DNA of 40,173 bases, taken from assembly GCA_015057875.1 (NCBI GenBank), contig SVDG01000002.1, forward strand, positions 1 to 40,173, written 5' to 3'. The notes under the pieces were generated by a model. The model searched no databases. It had not been told where the DNA came from and saw nothing but the letters and a program-made list of their open reading frames with translations. The translations under genes were made by a program, and so were the position numbers. Below are positions 18,503-28,173 of this stretch, piece by piece (position 1 is the first letter of the stretch; each line of letters opens with the position of its first letter). The DNA is from Lachnospiraceae bacterium (GTDB taxonomy: Bacteria > Bacillota > Clostridia > Lachnospirales > Anaerotignaceae).

Positions 18503-18539
18503 CAAAAAAGCGGCAGTAAGTTTATTAGCCTTACTGCCG
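18503..18539 (-). terminator. Intrinsic terminator of the amino acid ABC operon
   Basis: minus strand CGGCAGTAAG-GCTAATAAA-CTTACTGCCG-CTTTTTTG. Confidence 0.85.
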
Positions 18540-18559
18540 GTAGGTGCTCACCCGTTTTA

Positions 18560-19291
18560 TTATAATACACAATTAAGGAACTCTTTTGTACGCTCCTCTT
18601 TAGGGTTTGTAAATATCTCGCTTGGAGGACCCTGTTCAACGATCTGTCCGTCAGCCATAAATACTACCCTGTCTGCAATATCTCTCGCAAAGCCCATCTC
18701 ATGGGTAACAACAACCATAGTCATACCACCCTCTGCAAGCTCCCTCATAACCTGAAGTACCTCTCCAACCATTTCGGGGTCAAGAGCAGATGTGGGCTCA
18801 TCAAACATCATAATATCGGGCTGCATAGCAAGTGCTCTTGCAATAGCCACCCTTTGCTTCTGTCCACCGCTAAGCTGCGCAGGGTAATTATCAGCCTTAT
18901 CCTCAAGGCCGACCCTTTTAAGAAGCTCTATAGCCTTAGCTTCAGCTTCGGGCTTGTTCATCTTTTTACGGTCAACAGGCGCAAGCATGATGTTCTGCTT
19001 TACTGTAAGGTGAGGGAAAAGATTAAAGTGCTGGAAAACCATACCAATGTTTTCTCTTACCTTGTTGATATTTATTTTTTTATCGGAAATACAATATCCG
19101 TCAACCTCGATATCACCGCTTGTTGCTTCTTCAAGCCTGTTAAGGCAACGTAAAAATGTTGATTTACCTGAACCTGAAGGACCGATAAGACAAACTACCT
19201 CGCCCTCTTCAACCTCAAGGTCTATACCGCATAATACATCAAGCTTACCGAAGGATTTATATAAATTTTTAACTTTAACTTTTTTGTCCAT
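18560..19291 (-). CDS. Polar amino acid ABC transporter ATP-binding protein
   Basis: Walker [50 protein letters not shown]. Confidence 0.96.
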   Translation of the reverse strand: MDKKVKVKNLYKSFGKLDVLCGIDLEVEEGEVVCLIGPSGSGKSTFLRCLNRLEEATSGDIEVDGYCISDKKININKVRENIGMVFQHFNLFPHLTVKQNIMLAPVDRKKMNKPEAEAKAIELLKRVGLEDKADNYPAQLSGGQKQRVAIARALAMQPDIMMFDEPTSALDPEMVGEVLQVMRELAEGGMTMVVVTHEMGFARDIADRVVFMADGQIVEQGPPSEIFTNPKEERTKEFLNCVL

Positions 19292-19952
19292 ACTTCGTTT
19301 TCCTCTCTATATGCTTGATAACAAACGAAAGCACAGTAATTATTACAAGATATACACAACCTACTATGATGTAAGTTTCAAAGCTCTTGAAAGTTCTTCC
19401 TACGTAGATCTTGCCCTGATAAAACAGCTCCTGAAGGCCGATAACCTGTGCAAGGGATGAATCTTTAAGTGTGATAATAAACTGGTTACAGAGTGAAGGT
19501 ATGCTGATACGCAATGCCTGGGGAAGGATTACTTTTATCATAGCCCTGCTTCTGGGAAGACCAAGAGAAGATGCAGCCTCCATCTGGCCGGGGTCAACAG
19601 CTTCAATACCGCCTCTGAATATCTCAGACATATAAGCTCCTGCGTTAAGTGAAAGTGTACCTACAGCAGCCTGGAAAATAGAAATATTGAAACCGTCAAC
19701 AAACATGCTGACAACCTGAGGCACACCATATTTAACGATGAAAAGCTGAACGATGAAAGGCGTTCCTCTTATTATCCATATATAAAGTTTTGATATCCAA
19801 GCCAGTGGTTTTATTTTACTCATTCCGAGTATGCAAGATCCCAAACCTAAAAAGAATGCTATAAAAATAGCAAGCAATGAAGCCTTGAGAGTCATCTGCA
19901 AACCGCTGAACAAAGAAGGATATACCTCCATAAATACTGTTGCGAAATCCAT
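19275..19952 (-). CDS. Polar amino acid ABC transporter permease
   Basis: HisM/GlnP-type: [55 protein letters not shown]. Confidence 0.95.
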   Translation of the reverse strand: MDFATVFMEVYPSLFSGLQMTLKASLLAIFIAFFLGLGSCILGMSKIKPLAWISKLYIWIIRGTPFIVQLFIVKYGVPQVVSMFVDGFNISIFQAAVGTLSLNAGAYMSEIFRGGIEAVDPGQMEAASSLGLPRSRAMIKVILPQALRISIPSLCNQFIITLKDSSLAQVIGLQELFYQGKIYVGRTFKSFETYIIVGCVYLVIITVLSFVIKHIERKTKYGQKS

Positions 19953-20035
19953 ACAAACGTCTCCATCCTATAAAAAATAAAAAACACTCACCATAGCACG
20001 CACATCCAAACAAGCTGAATATGTATGCTATAGGA

Positions 20036-20066
20036 GTGTAATGCAGGGATAGACCCTGCATTACAC
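20036..20066. other. Strong stem-loop between substrate-binding-protein gene and permease gene
   Basis: GTGTAATGCAGGG-ATAGA-CCCTGCATTACAC, perfect 13-bp stem without a U-tract. Confidence 0.85.
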
Positions 20067-20079
20067 CAACATTTAAATT

Positions 20080-20850
20080 TTAGCCTCTTGAAATATATGT
20101 GTCAAGGATTTCCTGATATTTGCCGTTAGCAATGATATTTTCAAGACCTGCGTTGAACATAGAAAGGAGTTCAGCGTTGTTTCCTTTAAGAACTGCGAAG
20201 CCGTAAGATGAACCCTGAACCATGTCGCCTACCATTTTAAGACCGTTGCCCTGGCTGATACCATAGCCCATAACGGGGTAGTCTTCTACACAAGCAGCAG
20301 CGTCACCTGTTTTAACCGCCTCATACATAAAAGCTGAATCATCATAGTAGTTAAGTGTAAGCTCGTAAGCATCTTTGATGCTTTCTGCATATGTAGCGCC
20401 CTCTGTACCTGTTTTAACAGCTACTGTAGCGCCCTTAAGGCCTTCTAAATCAGCAATAGCGCTGTCGCCTTTAACTGCAACTACAACACCACTGTCGTAA
20501 TAAGGTGTTGAGAAGTCGTATGTTTCTTTTCTTGCTTCTGTGATGCTCATGCCGGCGATCATACCATCAACCTCGCCTGACTGTGTAGCTGTAAGAGATG
20601 CATCAAAGCCTAAAGGCTGAAGGTCATATTTGAAGCCCTGATCCTCTGCAACTGCTGCAAGTATATCTACGTCGATACCTACGAAGTTGCCGCTTGCATC
20701 TGTAAACTCAAAAGGTGCAAAAGTTGTATCTGTTGCGATCTTATAAGTTTTTTCCTCTGTTGTTGTAGTTTCTGTTGTTTCGCTGCTTGAGCAAGCTGCC
20801 ATTGAGAATGCCATTGCTAAAGCAAGTGCTGCACAAATAAATTTTTTCAT
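20080..20850 (-). CDS. Amino acid ABC transporter substrate-binding lipoprotein
   Basis: Lipobox FSMAACSS; YKIATDTTFAPFEFTDASGNFVGIDVDILAAVAE; GMSITEARKETYDFSTPYYDSG. Confidence 0.95.
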   Translation of the reverse strand: MKKFICAALALAMAFSMAACSSSETTETTTTEEKTYKIATDTTFAPFEFTDASGNFVGIDVDILAAVAEDQGFKYDLQPLGFDASLTATQSGEVDGMIAGMSITEARKETYDFSTPYYDSGVVVAVKGDSAIADLEGLKGATVAVKTGTEGATYAESIKDAYELTLNYYDDSAFMYEAVKTGDAAACVEDYPVMGYGISQGNGLKMVGDMVQGSSYGFAVLKGNNAELLSMFNAGLENIIANGKYQEILDTYISRG

Positions 20851-20876
20851 TTTTAATACCCTCCTTATAATAGTTA

Positions 20877-20934
20877 CCTGATAATATCAGGACCTTCAGT
20901 CCTGACAAAAAATGCAAGCCGATTAACCGGCTTG
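20877..20934 (-). promoter_or_regulatory. Structured 5' leader of the amino acid ABC operon (terminator-like hairpin plus two overlapping hairpins)
   Basis: minus strand CAAGCCGgttaatCGGCTTGcaTTTTTT; CAGGACtgaagGTCCTG overlapping CCTGATAtTATCAGG. Confidence 0.6.
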
Positions 20935-20951
20935 ATTCTGCTTCACCAAAT

Positions 20952-20980
20952 ATTATAATAAACTGTGGTGGAAAAATCAA
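20952..20980 (-). promoter_or_regulatory. Predicted promoter of the amino acid ABC operon
   Basis: TTGATT-N17-TATAAT on the minus strand. Confidence 0.75.
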
Positions 20981-21123
20981 GTCGTTGTAACGTATTAAAG
21001 CGGCCTTGTTCTCATAATTATGCAAATTATATTAAAATTTACACACCTTTTTGAGAGATTTCTTATTATTATCGCACATTTGCTATGCCTATTGCAAGTA
21101 TATTTATGTAAAACAACAAAATT

Positions 21124-21630
21124 TTAACGAATTTCATTGCCGTCTTTATCTAAAAAAATATATTCTCCCTCAAACTCCTTGTATTTATATACAAACGGAT
21201 GACTTTCTATATTTATTTCTTCACCGTTAAGGACCATTTTTACACAATCCTCATTATTAACCATAAAAAGATAATATGTATCAAGAACATTGTCACCCAT
21301 ACAGGTATAATAAAGTGCCCTTATATCCATACCTCTGTCCATAGGCTCATAAAGCTTAACAAATTCATACTCGTCTTCATCTTTAATATCTGTTTCCATT
21401 ACAAAATAACGGTTATGTTGATATTCGTTTCCCGTCATAAGCCAGAAAAGGTACTTATCGCCTAAATAGTGACTTCCTATAATTTTTATTTCCATATCTT
21501 CAGCGTCTGCAAGCGGAACTTCTTTTCTCGCCTTTTCTATAATACCCTCTTCTCCCTTCATAGTGTTTCCGCAGGCAGAAAATGAAAGCATCATAATCAC
21601 ACTTAAAACAAAAATTATAGTTTTTTTCAT
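21124..21630 (-). CDS. Hypothetical lipoprotein
   Basis: Signal peptide with lipobox LSFSAC-G; upstream ORF overlap with the xdhC-like gene. Confidence 0.7.
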   Translation of the reverse strand: MKKTIIFVLSVIMMLSFSACGNTMKGEEGIIEKARKEVPLADAEDMEIKIIGSHYLGDKYLFWLMTGNEYQHNRYFVMETDIKDEDEYEFVKLYEPMDRGMDIRALYYTCMGDNVLDTYYLFMVNNEDCVKMVLNGEEINIESHPFVYKYKEFEGEYIFLDKDGNEIR

Positions 21631-21635
21631 AAGCA

Positions 21636-22562
21636 TCATCCTCTTTTGTCACTTCTTATCTTAATAAGCTGGGCCGCAATGCTCACCGCAACCTCCATAG
21701 GCGTTTCCGAACCTATCTCTATTCCAATAGGTGAATAAATACGACCAAACTCTCTTTCATCAAAACCATCCTCTTTAAGCTTTGTGTATGCTGTCCTTAG
21801 CTTATCCTTGCTTCCCATTATGCCAACATAGCAAGCCTCGCTTTCAAGGGAGATTTTAAGGCATTCGTAGTCATAAAGGTGTCCCCTAGTTACTATAACG
21901 GTATAGTCTTTTTCAGTAATGTCTATCCTTTCAGTTATCTCCTCATAAGGAGCAAATATTATCTCGTCAACGTCCGGGAAGAATTTTCTGTCTGCAAACA
22001 TCTGCCTGTCCTCGTAAAGAACCGTTCTGAAATTAAGGGAAGGAAGAAGCTTTGCAAGCTTCTGTGCAACGTGACCTCCGCCGAATATATATACCGTTCC
22101 GCTTTTTGATATTGGCTCGGTGTAAAGGTTTCTGTCCGTATCAAAATCTGCACCGCCACCAAAACGCTTTGTGCTTATCCTTATATTATTATCAAGGTCT
22201 ATCTGTACCCATTTTTCATCATTCTCATCAAGGGAATTTACTATATCCATAAATGTTTTACAGTTTTCATCGTTTGCCTCAATATATTTAAAAAGCACTT
22301 TAACGCTTCCGTTTCCGCTTTCGATTATATCTATATCCTCAAGGCAGGAACTTTTTGTTCCGAACATATCGTTTGCAATATTTATGGATACAAACTCCGT
22401 ATTTCCTCCGCCCACAGTACCTGTTATTGTCCCGTCAGCAAAAACCGCCATCTTTGTACCCGCTTTTCTCGGTGTTGTGCCAAAGCATTTAGCCAGTATA
22501 ACAAGCACGGTATCCTGTCCACTATTAAGCTTATCATATATTTGCTCATAAAATTTTTTCAT
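21636..22562 (-). CDS. XdhC/CoxI family protein
   Basis: FGTTPRKAGTKMAVFADGTITGTVGGGNTE and Rossmann segment GTVYIFGGGHVAQKLAKLLPSLNF, YVGIMGSKDKLRT, SPIGIEIGSETPMEVAVSIAAQLI. Confidence 0.9.
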   Translation of the reverse strand: MKKFYEQIYDKLNSGQDTVLVILAKCFGTTPRKAGTKMAVFADGTITGTVGGGNTEFVSINIANDMFGTKSSCLEDIDIIESGNGSVKVLFKYIEANDENCKTFMDIVNSLDENDEKWVQIDLDNNIRISTKRFGGGADFDTDRNLYTEPISKSGTVYIFGGGHVAQKLAKLLPSLNFRTVLYEDRQMFADRKFFPDVDEIIFAPYEEITERIDITEKDYTVIVTRGHLYDYECLKISLESEACYVGIMGSKDKLRTAYTKLKEDGFDEREFGRIYSPIGIEIGSETPMEVAVSIAAQLIKIRSDKRG

Positions 22563-22583
22563 ATCTTTTCTCCATATCACAAA

Positions 22584-22625
22584 GGGCAGTAAGCGGCTCT
22601 TTTAAAAGAGCCTTCCTTCCTGCCC
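22584..22625. other. Nested stem-loop between the phosphoglucomutase and xdhC-like genes
   Basis: GGGCAG...GGCTCTTTTAAAAGAGCC...CTGCCC; 18-bp perfect inner palindrome, no U-tract. Confidence 0.6.
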
Positions 22626-22632
22626 CATCAGT

Positions 22633-24357
22633 TTATATGTTGCTTATCATAGCCATTACGTTTTTCTTAAGTGACTCAAGTTTTTCTTCTGCATCCTCTG
22701 CACTTGTTCCCTTAACGCCGATATATATTTTTATTTTAGGCTCTGTTCCGGATGGCCTTACACATACCCAGCTTTCATCCTCAAGGATATATCTGATTAT
22801 ATCGCTTGAGCCTACCTCCCTTGGCATACTTTCGCCTGTAATAAGGTTTGTGAAGCTTTCTTTTTTATAGTCACATTCCCATTCAACAACTTTGCCACCT
22901 ATGGCTTTAAGACTGTTTTCTCTTAAAAATGTCATTATACCCTTTATTTTTTCTGCACCGGAAAGGCCCTTCATAGTAATAGAAACAGTTTCCTCTTTAA
23001 AGAAGCCGTACTCCTCATAAAGTTTTTCAAGTCTTTCGGTGAGCGTCATACCAAGAGCTTTGTTATATGCCGCTGCCTCACACATAAGAAGTGCTGCACT
23101 TATGGCATCCTTATCCCTTGCGTATGTTCCGCTAAGACAACCATAGCTTTCCTCAAAGCCGAAAACAAAGCTGTTTGCCTTAGTCTTCTCAAACTCTTTT
23201 ATTTTTGCACCTATATACTTAAAGCCTGTAAGGACATTTATAACACCTAAACCGAAGCCTTTTGCTATTGCATCTGTCATAGGGGTTGAAACAACGGTTT
23301 TTATAACAACACCGTTTTCAGGAAGTGTTCCCGCCTCCTTATCAGCCGCACATATATACTCACATAATACTGCCGCCGTCATATTACCTGTAAGGAAAGA
23401 GAAGCTACCGTCCTTTTCCTTTACTGCAACACCGATCCTGTCTGCATCAGGGTCAGTAGCAATAACTATATCAGCGTCCTTCTCCTTCGCAAGAGCAATT
23501 CCCATTTTAAAAACTGCCTTATCCTCGGGATTTGGATAACCTATAGTAGTAAACTCGCTGTCGGGATATCGCTGTTCCTCTACATTATATACCTCGCTGA
23601 AGCCTGCCTCTTTAAGGGCACGGTTTACAGGCACGTTTCCCGTTCCGTTAAGTGGTGTGTATACCACCTTAAGAGCTTTGTTATCTGTTATTCTTCTACT
23701 CTGGGCAAGTACGTTTTCAATATATTCATCGTCTATATTGCCTTCGATATATTCCATAAGACCTTTTTCAAGGGCATCCTTTTCGTCCATAACCTTTATA
23801 AGAGAAAAATCTGTTATGGAGTTTACCCTTGTAATTATTTCCTTATCCATAGGAGAAGATACCTGTGCACCATCTGACCAGTACACCTTGTATCCGTTAT
23901 ATTCGGGCGGATTATGGCTTGCGGTTATAACTATTCCCGCCGCCGCACCGTATCTTCTTACCGCAAAAGAAAGCTCTGGCGTGGGCCTTAAAGACCTGAA
24001 CACATAAGCTTTTATTCCGTTTGCTGCAAAGACCTTTGCCGTTTCAAGCGCAAACTCAGGTGACATCCTTCTTGAATCAAAGGCAATAACAGCACTTGCA
24101 CTTTCTTTGGCTTTTTCTTTTATATAATCTGAAAGCCCCTGTGTTGCCTTTCTTACCGTGTATATGTTAAGGCGGTTACAGCCCGCACCTATAACACCTC
24201 TTAAGCCGCCTGTGCCAAATTCAAGGTCTTTATAAAACCTTTCCTTTATCTCTTCCTCATTATCCTTTATGCTTAAAAGCTCTGATTTTGTTTTTTCGTC
24301 AAAAACAGGGCTTTCAAGCCACATATTATATTTTTCATAATAGTTTCTGTCATCCAT
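22633..24357 (-). CDS. Phosphoglucomutase/phosphomannomutase family protein
   Basis: 574 aa; FGTGGLRGVIGAGCNRLN, GIVITASHNPPEYNGYKVYW, DPDADRIGVAV, CVRPSGTEPKIKIYIGV. Confidence 0.95.
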   Translation of the reverse strand: MDDRNYYEKYNMWLESPVFDEKTKSELLSIKDNEEEIKERFYKDLEFGTGGLRGVIGAGCNRLNIYTVRKATQGLSDYIKEKAKESASAVIAFDSRRMSPEFALETAKVFAANGIKAYVFRSLRPTPELSFAVRRYGAAAGIVITASHNPPEYNGYKVYWSDGAQVSSPMDKEIITRVNSITDFSLIKVMDEKDALEKGLMEYIEGNIDDEYIENVLAQSRRITDNKALKVVYTPLNGTGNVPVNRALKEAGFSEVYNVEEQRYPDSEFTTIGYPNPEDKAVFKMGIALAKEKDADIVIATDPDADRIGVAVKEKDGSFSFLTGNMTAAVLCEYICAADKEAGTLPENGVVIKTVVSTPMTDAIAKGFGLGVINVLTGFKYIGAKIKEFEKTKANSFVFGFEESYGCLSGTYARDKDAISAALLMCEAAAYNKALGMTLTERLEKLYEEYGFFKEETVSITMKGLSGAEKIKGIMTFLRENSLKAIGGKVVEWECDYKKESFTNLITGESMPREVGSSDIIRYILEDESWVCVRPSGTEPKIKIYIGVKGTSAEDAEEKLESLKKNVMAMISNI

Positions 24358-24359
24358 AA

Positions 24360-25712
24360 TTATTCTTCCTCAAGTATAAGCTTTGCTGTATAGCTCATAT
24401 CCGCACCGCTTATCGTTACTACATCTATACTGTCAGGATAGCCTTCAAGAGATGCTCTTACAAGATAATCACCGTATGCTTTTTCAAGCATTATAGGCGC
24501 TCTGCCAACATACTCCTCGTCTATATATATTTCTGCAGCAGAGGGCTGGCTGTAAATAGTTATCCTGCCTCTTTCATTTATCTTTTCAAGCTTGATCTCA
24601 AGCTCCATTGTCTTTTCTTTAAGCTCTATTTCCTTAAACCATGTATTATATCCGTCTTTAACAACAGAAAGTGTATACACTCCATAAGGAAGCTCGCATT
24701 TTTCGTTCTGCTCAAAAAGGCTTCCGTTTATATAGATATCGTAATCCTCAACATTTGCTTTAAAGACGACCTCGCCCTTTGAAAGATAGCTGTCAAGATT
24801 TATTCCGACCTCAGAACCAGGGGTTATATAAACTTCTGTTGTATAGTCGTCGATATTATCGCCCTTTATAACAACAGTATGCATCCCGCCTTCGATCTTG
24901 AGCTTATCGCTGTCTATTTTTACAGCAGCCTTTCCATCAACAGAAATAGTGCCGTTTTCAATGTCCTCCCAGCCGATTATGGATACATATCCGCCGCTTT
25001 CCTTTATCCTTATAGACCACACGTTATTCTGATAGCCCTGAACACATAAAACATCTCCGTCAGAAATATCGTTTATATCCGCTATACTGTCTTCAAAAAC
25101 AACTATCATTCCGTCTTTATAATTATAAACCGTGCTTCCTATTGTGATCGTATCGCCTGATACACTTACAGCAGAGCCTAAAATATTATCTCTTTTCCAT
25201 ACATCCTCTGTATAGTTTACAGACATAACCTGTTTTTTATCAAAATCTATATATGCCTTTATCATATCACCAACCTGAACAGTTGACTGCTTTATCATAC
25301 TTCCTGAGCTATCTGTTACAACAGTATTCTCATCTATAGCCATATTGTATATAACATCGTGCTCAAAGTCATAAAAGCCCACCTTGCCATTTGAATTCTT
25401 ACTGCTGATAAGGGCATAAAATCCTTCTTTTCCCGTTGTCTGATCATCTGTAAGCTCGGGTGCAGGTTTGATCCCTCCGCCCATAAGCACAAAAGCAAGA
25501 ACAAAAATAACAACGGCCGCAATTATACCGATAAGTACGGCAGGCACAAGGATGCCGCCGTTTCTTTTTCTTTTCCTTCTGCGCTTTCTTCCGCCGCCGT
25601 TTCCGCCTCTACCACCTGATGAGCGTTCTTCCCTGACTTTTTTATTAAGCCCGTCAAGCTTAATGGTTTCGCCAAATTCACTGTTACCTTTATCAAAATT
25701 ATATCTACTCAT
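24360..25712 (-). CDS. Membrane-anchored PEGA domain protein
   Basis: Basic/Gly N-terminus, one TM, PEGA repeats: GVYTLSVVKDGYNTWFKEIELKEKT, SQPSAAEIYIDEEYVGRAPIMLEKAYGDYLVRASLEGY. Confidence 0.83.
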   Translation of the reverse strand: MSRYNFDKGNSEFGETIKLDGLNKKVREERSSGGRGGNGGGRKRRRKRKRNGGILVPAVLIGIIAAVVIFVLAFVLMGGGIKPAPELTDDQTTGKEGFYALISSKNSNGKVGFYDFEHDVIYNMAIDENTVVTDSSGSMIKQSTVQVGDMIKAYIDFDKKQVMSVNYTEDVWKRDNILGSAVSVSGDTITIGSTVYNYKDGMIVVFEDSIADINDISDGDVLCVQGYQNNVWSIRIKESGGYVSIIGWEDIENGTISVDGKAAVKIDSDKLKIEGGMHTVVIKGDNIDDYTTEVYITPGSEVGINLDSYLSKGEVVFKANVEDYDIYINGSLFEQNEKCELPYGVYTLSVVKDGYNTWFKEIELKEKTMELEIKLEKINERGRITIYSQPSAAEIYIDEEYVGRAPIMLEKAYGDYLVRASLEGYPDSIDVVTISGADMSYTAKLILEEE

Positions 25713-25774
25713 TATGATCAATCCTTCTGTATATTAAAAGTGTCTTCCACACATAAACACACCTATTCGATTAT

Positions 25775-25788
25775 ATTGTATATACAAT
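25775..25788. promoter_or_regulatory. Perfect 14-bp palindrome upstream of the PEGA gene, possible regulator site
   Basis: ATTGTATATACAAT followed on the minus strand by TATAAT. Confidence 0.4.
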
Positions 25789-25804
25789 GCTAAAAAATAT
25801 CAAG

Positions 25805-26788
25805 TTAAATCCTCATAACAGAGCATAAGGTTTTTAAAAAAAGCTCTTCTCTTTCCGCCACGTCACAACACCTTGCAAACTTTTCCTCAACGGCTCCCGA
25901 AATAAACGAACGCCTTTTATTATAGTAACTGTTACACAGCTTAAAGAATTTTGAAGGGTAAAGAAGCATTGCATAGATCATTTTTATATCATCCTTGGAT
26001 ACAGCTCTTTTCAGACTATATATATCTATTATTTTTGCCGCCTCATAGCCGCTGCAGGCCGTATCCTTATAAAACCGCCTTATAAACTCCGCAACATCTA
26101 CTGTCCCCATATCAAAGGCACATTTTGAAAACCCCGTCACATATATATCCTCTTTTTCTTCGTCCAGCCTCACATTATCCCCTTTATAGCAGTTATGGCA
26201 TATAACACATTTGCTTTTATCACCATATCCTGCATCACAAAGCATATCCAGAGCCTTCTGTGCTCTTGCGATAAATACTTCTCCTTTATCCAATATCAAC
26301 CTGTCACAGTTTGTTTTTGTCTTTCCCTTTTTTATACGCCCAATTATCCTCAAAAGTTCCTGCTTGCGTTTTCCATAAAGCTCTGTAAGGTCTGTCCCTT
26401 GCCTTATTTCGCCATCAAAAACGAAGTCCTCCGTAAGATTATGTATGTCGGCAAGGGCCTCAACCGCTTTTTTCATAACTTTTTTATCAGTAAGCTCTGC
26501 GCCTTTGCAGGGTATATATTCCTCAAGCACATACCTTGTATCCTCATAGTTAAAAAAAGGAGTTCCGTCAGGAGTCTTTTCGTATAAACCGACTCCACGG
26601 AAGCCCCTTTGTTTTAAATGTCTTTTAACTGCATCTTCAAAAATCACAGCTTTTTCATCACTGAATACTTTTTTAAGTTCCTTGATACCTTTATCCGTTT
26701 TGCAAACAAGCCCTGTCCTTGTCCTTGTGCTTGATATGAGCTTAAGTCCGTAACCCTTGCTAAGGATAACCGAATTGCTGTTTTCCAT
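25805..26788 (-). CDS. CotS-like spore coat / aminoglycoside phosphotransferase-fold protein
   Basis: GLVCKTDKGIKELKKV, HLKQRGFRGVGLYEKTPDGTPFFNYEDTRYVLEEYIPCKGAEL, CVICHNCYKGDNV; CotS/YtaA/YutH-like layout. Confidence 0.72.
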   Translation of the reverse strand: MENSNSVILSKGYGLKLISSTRTRTGLVCKTDKGIKELKKVFSDEKAVIFEDAVKRHLKQRGFRGVGLYEKTPDGTPFFNYEDTRYVLEEYIPCKGAELTDKKVMKKAVEALADIHNLTEDFVFDGEIRQGTDLTELYGKRKQELLRIIGRIKKGKTKTNCDRLILDKGEVFIARAQKALDMLCDAGYGDKSKCVICHNCYKGDNVRLDEEKEDIYVTGFSKCAFDMGTVDVAEFIRRFYKDTACSGYEAAKIIDIYSLKRAVSKDDIKMIYAMLLYPSKFFKLCNSYYNKRRSFISGAVEEKFARCCDVAEREELFLKTLCSVMRI

Positions 26789-26855
26789 AGTCCTCCCCCT
26801 CTGTTTAAACATTTTAAAGCCCTGTTTAAATAGTATGAGGTCGACTCACCAATTA

Positions 26856-28052
26856 TTATAATTTAATTTCAGCCGCCATCAGAAGCAGCTTATCCTCTTT
26901 GTTGAGAGAAGGATCTTTCATGACCTCATCAAGAAGGGTGTTAAGCTTAAGTCCTATTTCCTTTCCCGAAGCAAGTCCGTTTTCCATAAGTATATTACCA
27001 TTTATTTTAAGGTCTTTTATCATAAAACATTCTTCGTTTTTTATTACCGACTCGTATAAATCCCTTATACCCGATACATCTTTGCCCTGTGCTTCTTTAA
27101 CCTCAAGCAGTAATTCAAAGTTCTGCGTACCCATTATATTGAGCTTCTTTTTAACAGCATAGGCATTTTCGATATCCGATATGACATTGTTTGATATTAC
27201 GGAAATCACGCTTTTCATAGTTTTATTATCAAACTTAAGCTCCTTCATAAAGGTCTCGGCTTTTTTATGTCCCATCCTTTCAAGGAAAATTATAAGCCTT
27301 GCGTATCCGTTACTGTTTGCGGCAGTTATTTCTTCCGTTATTTCTTTTCCGTATGCCCGTGCCATAGCATCAGCATCAGAAGAAACAAAGCCAAGAAGAC
27401 CGCTTTCCCAAAGAAGAGGTATCCTGCCTACAAACTTTCCATTTATAAGCTTTAAAAACTCCTCTCTTATTCGTTCCTTGCTTATGTTTTTTATAAGTCC
27501 GGCCTTATCTTTAACAGCCTCAAAAGTTTCTTCCTCTATATCAAAACCAAGCTGCGAAGAAAACCTTACAGCACGAAGCATCCTGAGCGCATCCTCATCA
27601 AACCTGTCAGCCGGGCAGCCAACACCTCTTATGATTTTATTGTCAATATCCTCCCTGCCGCCAAAAAGGTCAACAAAGCCGTCCTTTTCGTTATAGGCTA
27701 TGGCATTCATCGTAAAATCACGTCTTATAAGGTCATCCTTAAGGTTACGGGTAAAAAACACCTCTTTCGGACGGCGGTTATCCTCATATATTCCGTCCAC
27801 CCTGTAGGTGGTTACCTCATACCCCACCTTATCCATAAGCACAGTTATAGTGCCATGCTTTATACCTGTGTCATAGGTATGCTTAAAAAATGCTTTTATA
27901 TCCATAGGCTCGGCTGATGTTGTAATATCCCAGTCATGGGGTGTAATACCCATAATGGAATCTCTTACACATCCGCCCACAATATAGGCCTCATAGCCGT
28001 TCTCATTAAGCTTATCAAGTATATATTTAACATTTGAAGGAAGGTCTATCAT
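26856..28052 (-). CDS. cca: CCA tRNA nucleotidyltransferase
   Basis: AYIVGGCVRDSIMGITPHDWDITTSA, RRDFTMNAIAYN, DEDALRMLRAVRFSSQLGF. Confidence 0.95.
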   Translation of the reverse strand: MIDLPSNVKYILDKLNENGYEAYIVGGCVRDSIMGITPHDWDITTSAEPMDIKAFFKHTYDTGIKHGTITVLMDKVGYEVTTYRVDGIYEDNRRPKEVFFTRNLKDDLIRRDFTMNAIAYNEKDGFVDLFGGREDIDNKIIRGVGCPADRFDEDALRMLRAVRFSSQLGFDIEEETFEAVKDKAGLIKNISKERIREEFLKLINGKFVGRIPLLWESGLLGFVSSDADAMARAYGKEITEEITAANSNGYARLIIFLERMGHKKAETFMKELKFDNKTMKSVISVISNNVISDIENAYAVKKKLNIMGTQNFELLLEVKEAQGKDVSGIRDLYESVIKNEECFMIKDLKINGNILMENGLASGKEIGLKLNTLLDEVMKDPSLNKEDKLLLMAAEIKL

Positions 28053-28124
28053 AATAATCCACCTCATTTTCTATATAATAAATATACCTTCATGGCTTAA
28101 AAATGTAAATCAGCAATTTTTTAG

Positions 28125-28153
28125 TTGACAGAAAAAAAACTAAGTGGTATCAT
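28125..28153 (+). promoter_or_regulatory. Predicted promoter of tRNA-Lys
   Basis: TTGACA-N17-TATCAT 20 bp upstream of the tRNA. Confidence 0.75.
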
Positions 28154-28173
28154 ATATTTTGCATTTGAAATGT

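Noticed and set aside
27181-27696. 171-aa plus ORF antisense to cca
   Set aside because: Serine-rich shadow ORF opposite cca.
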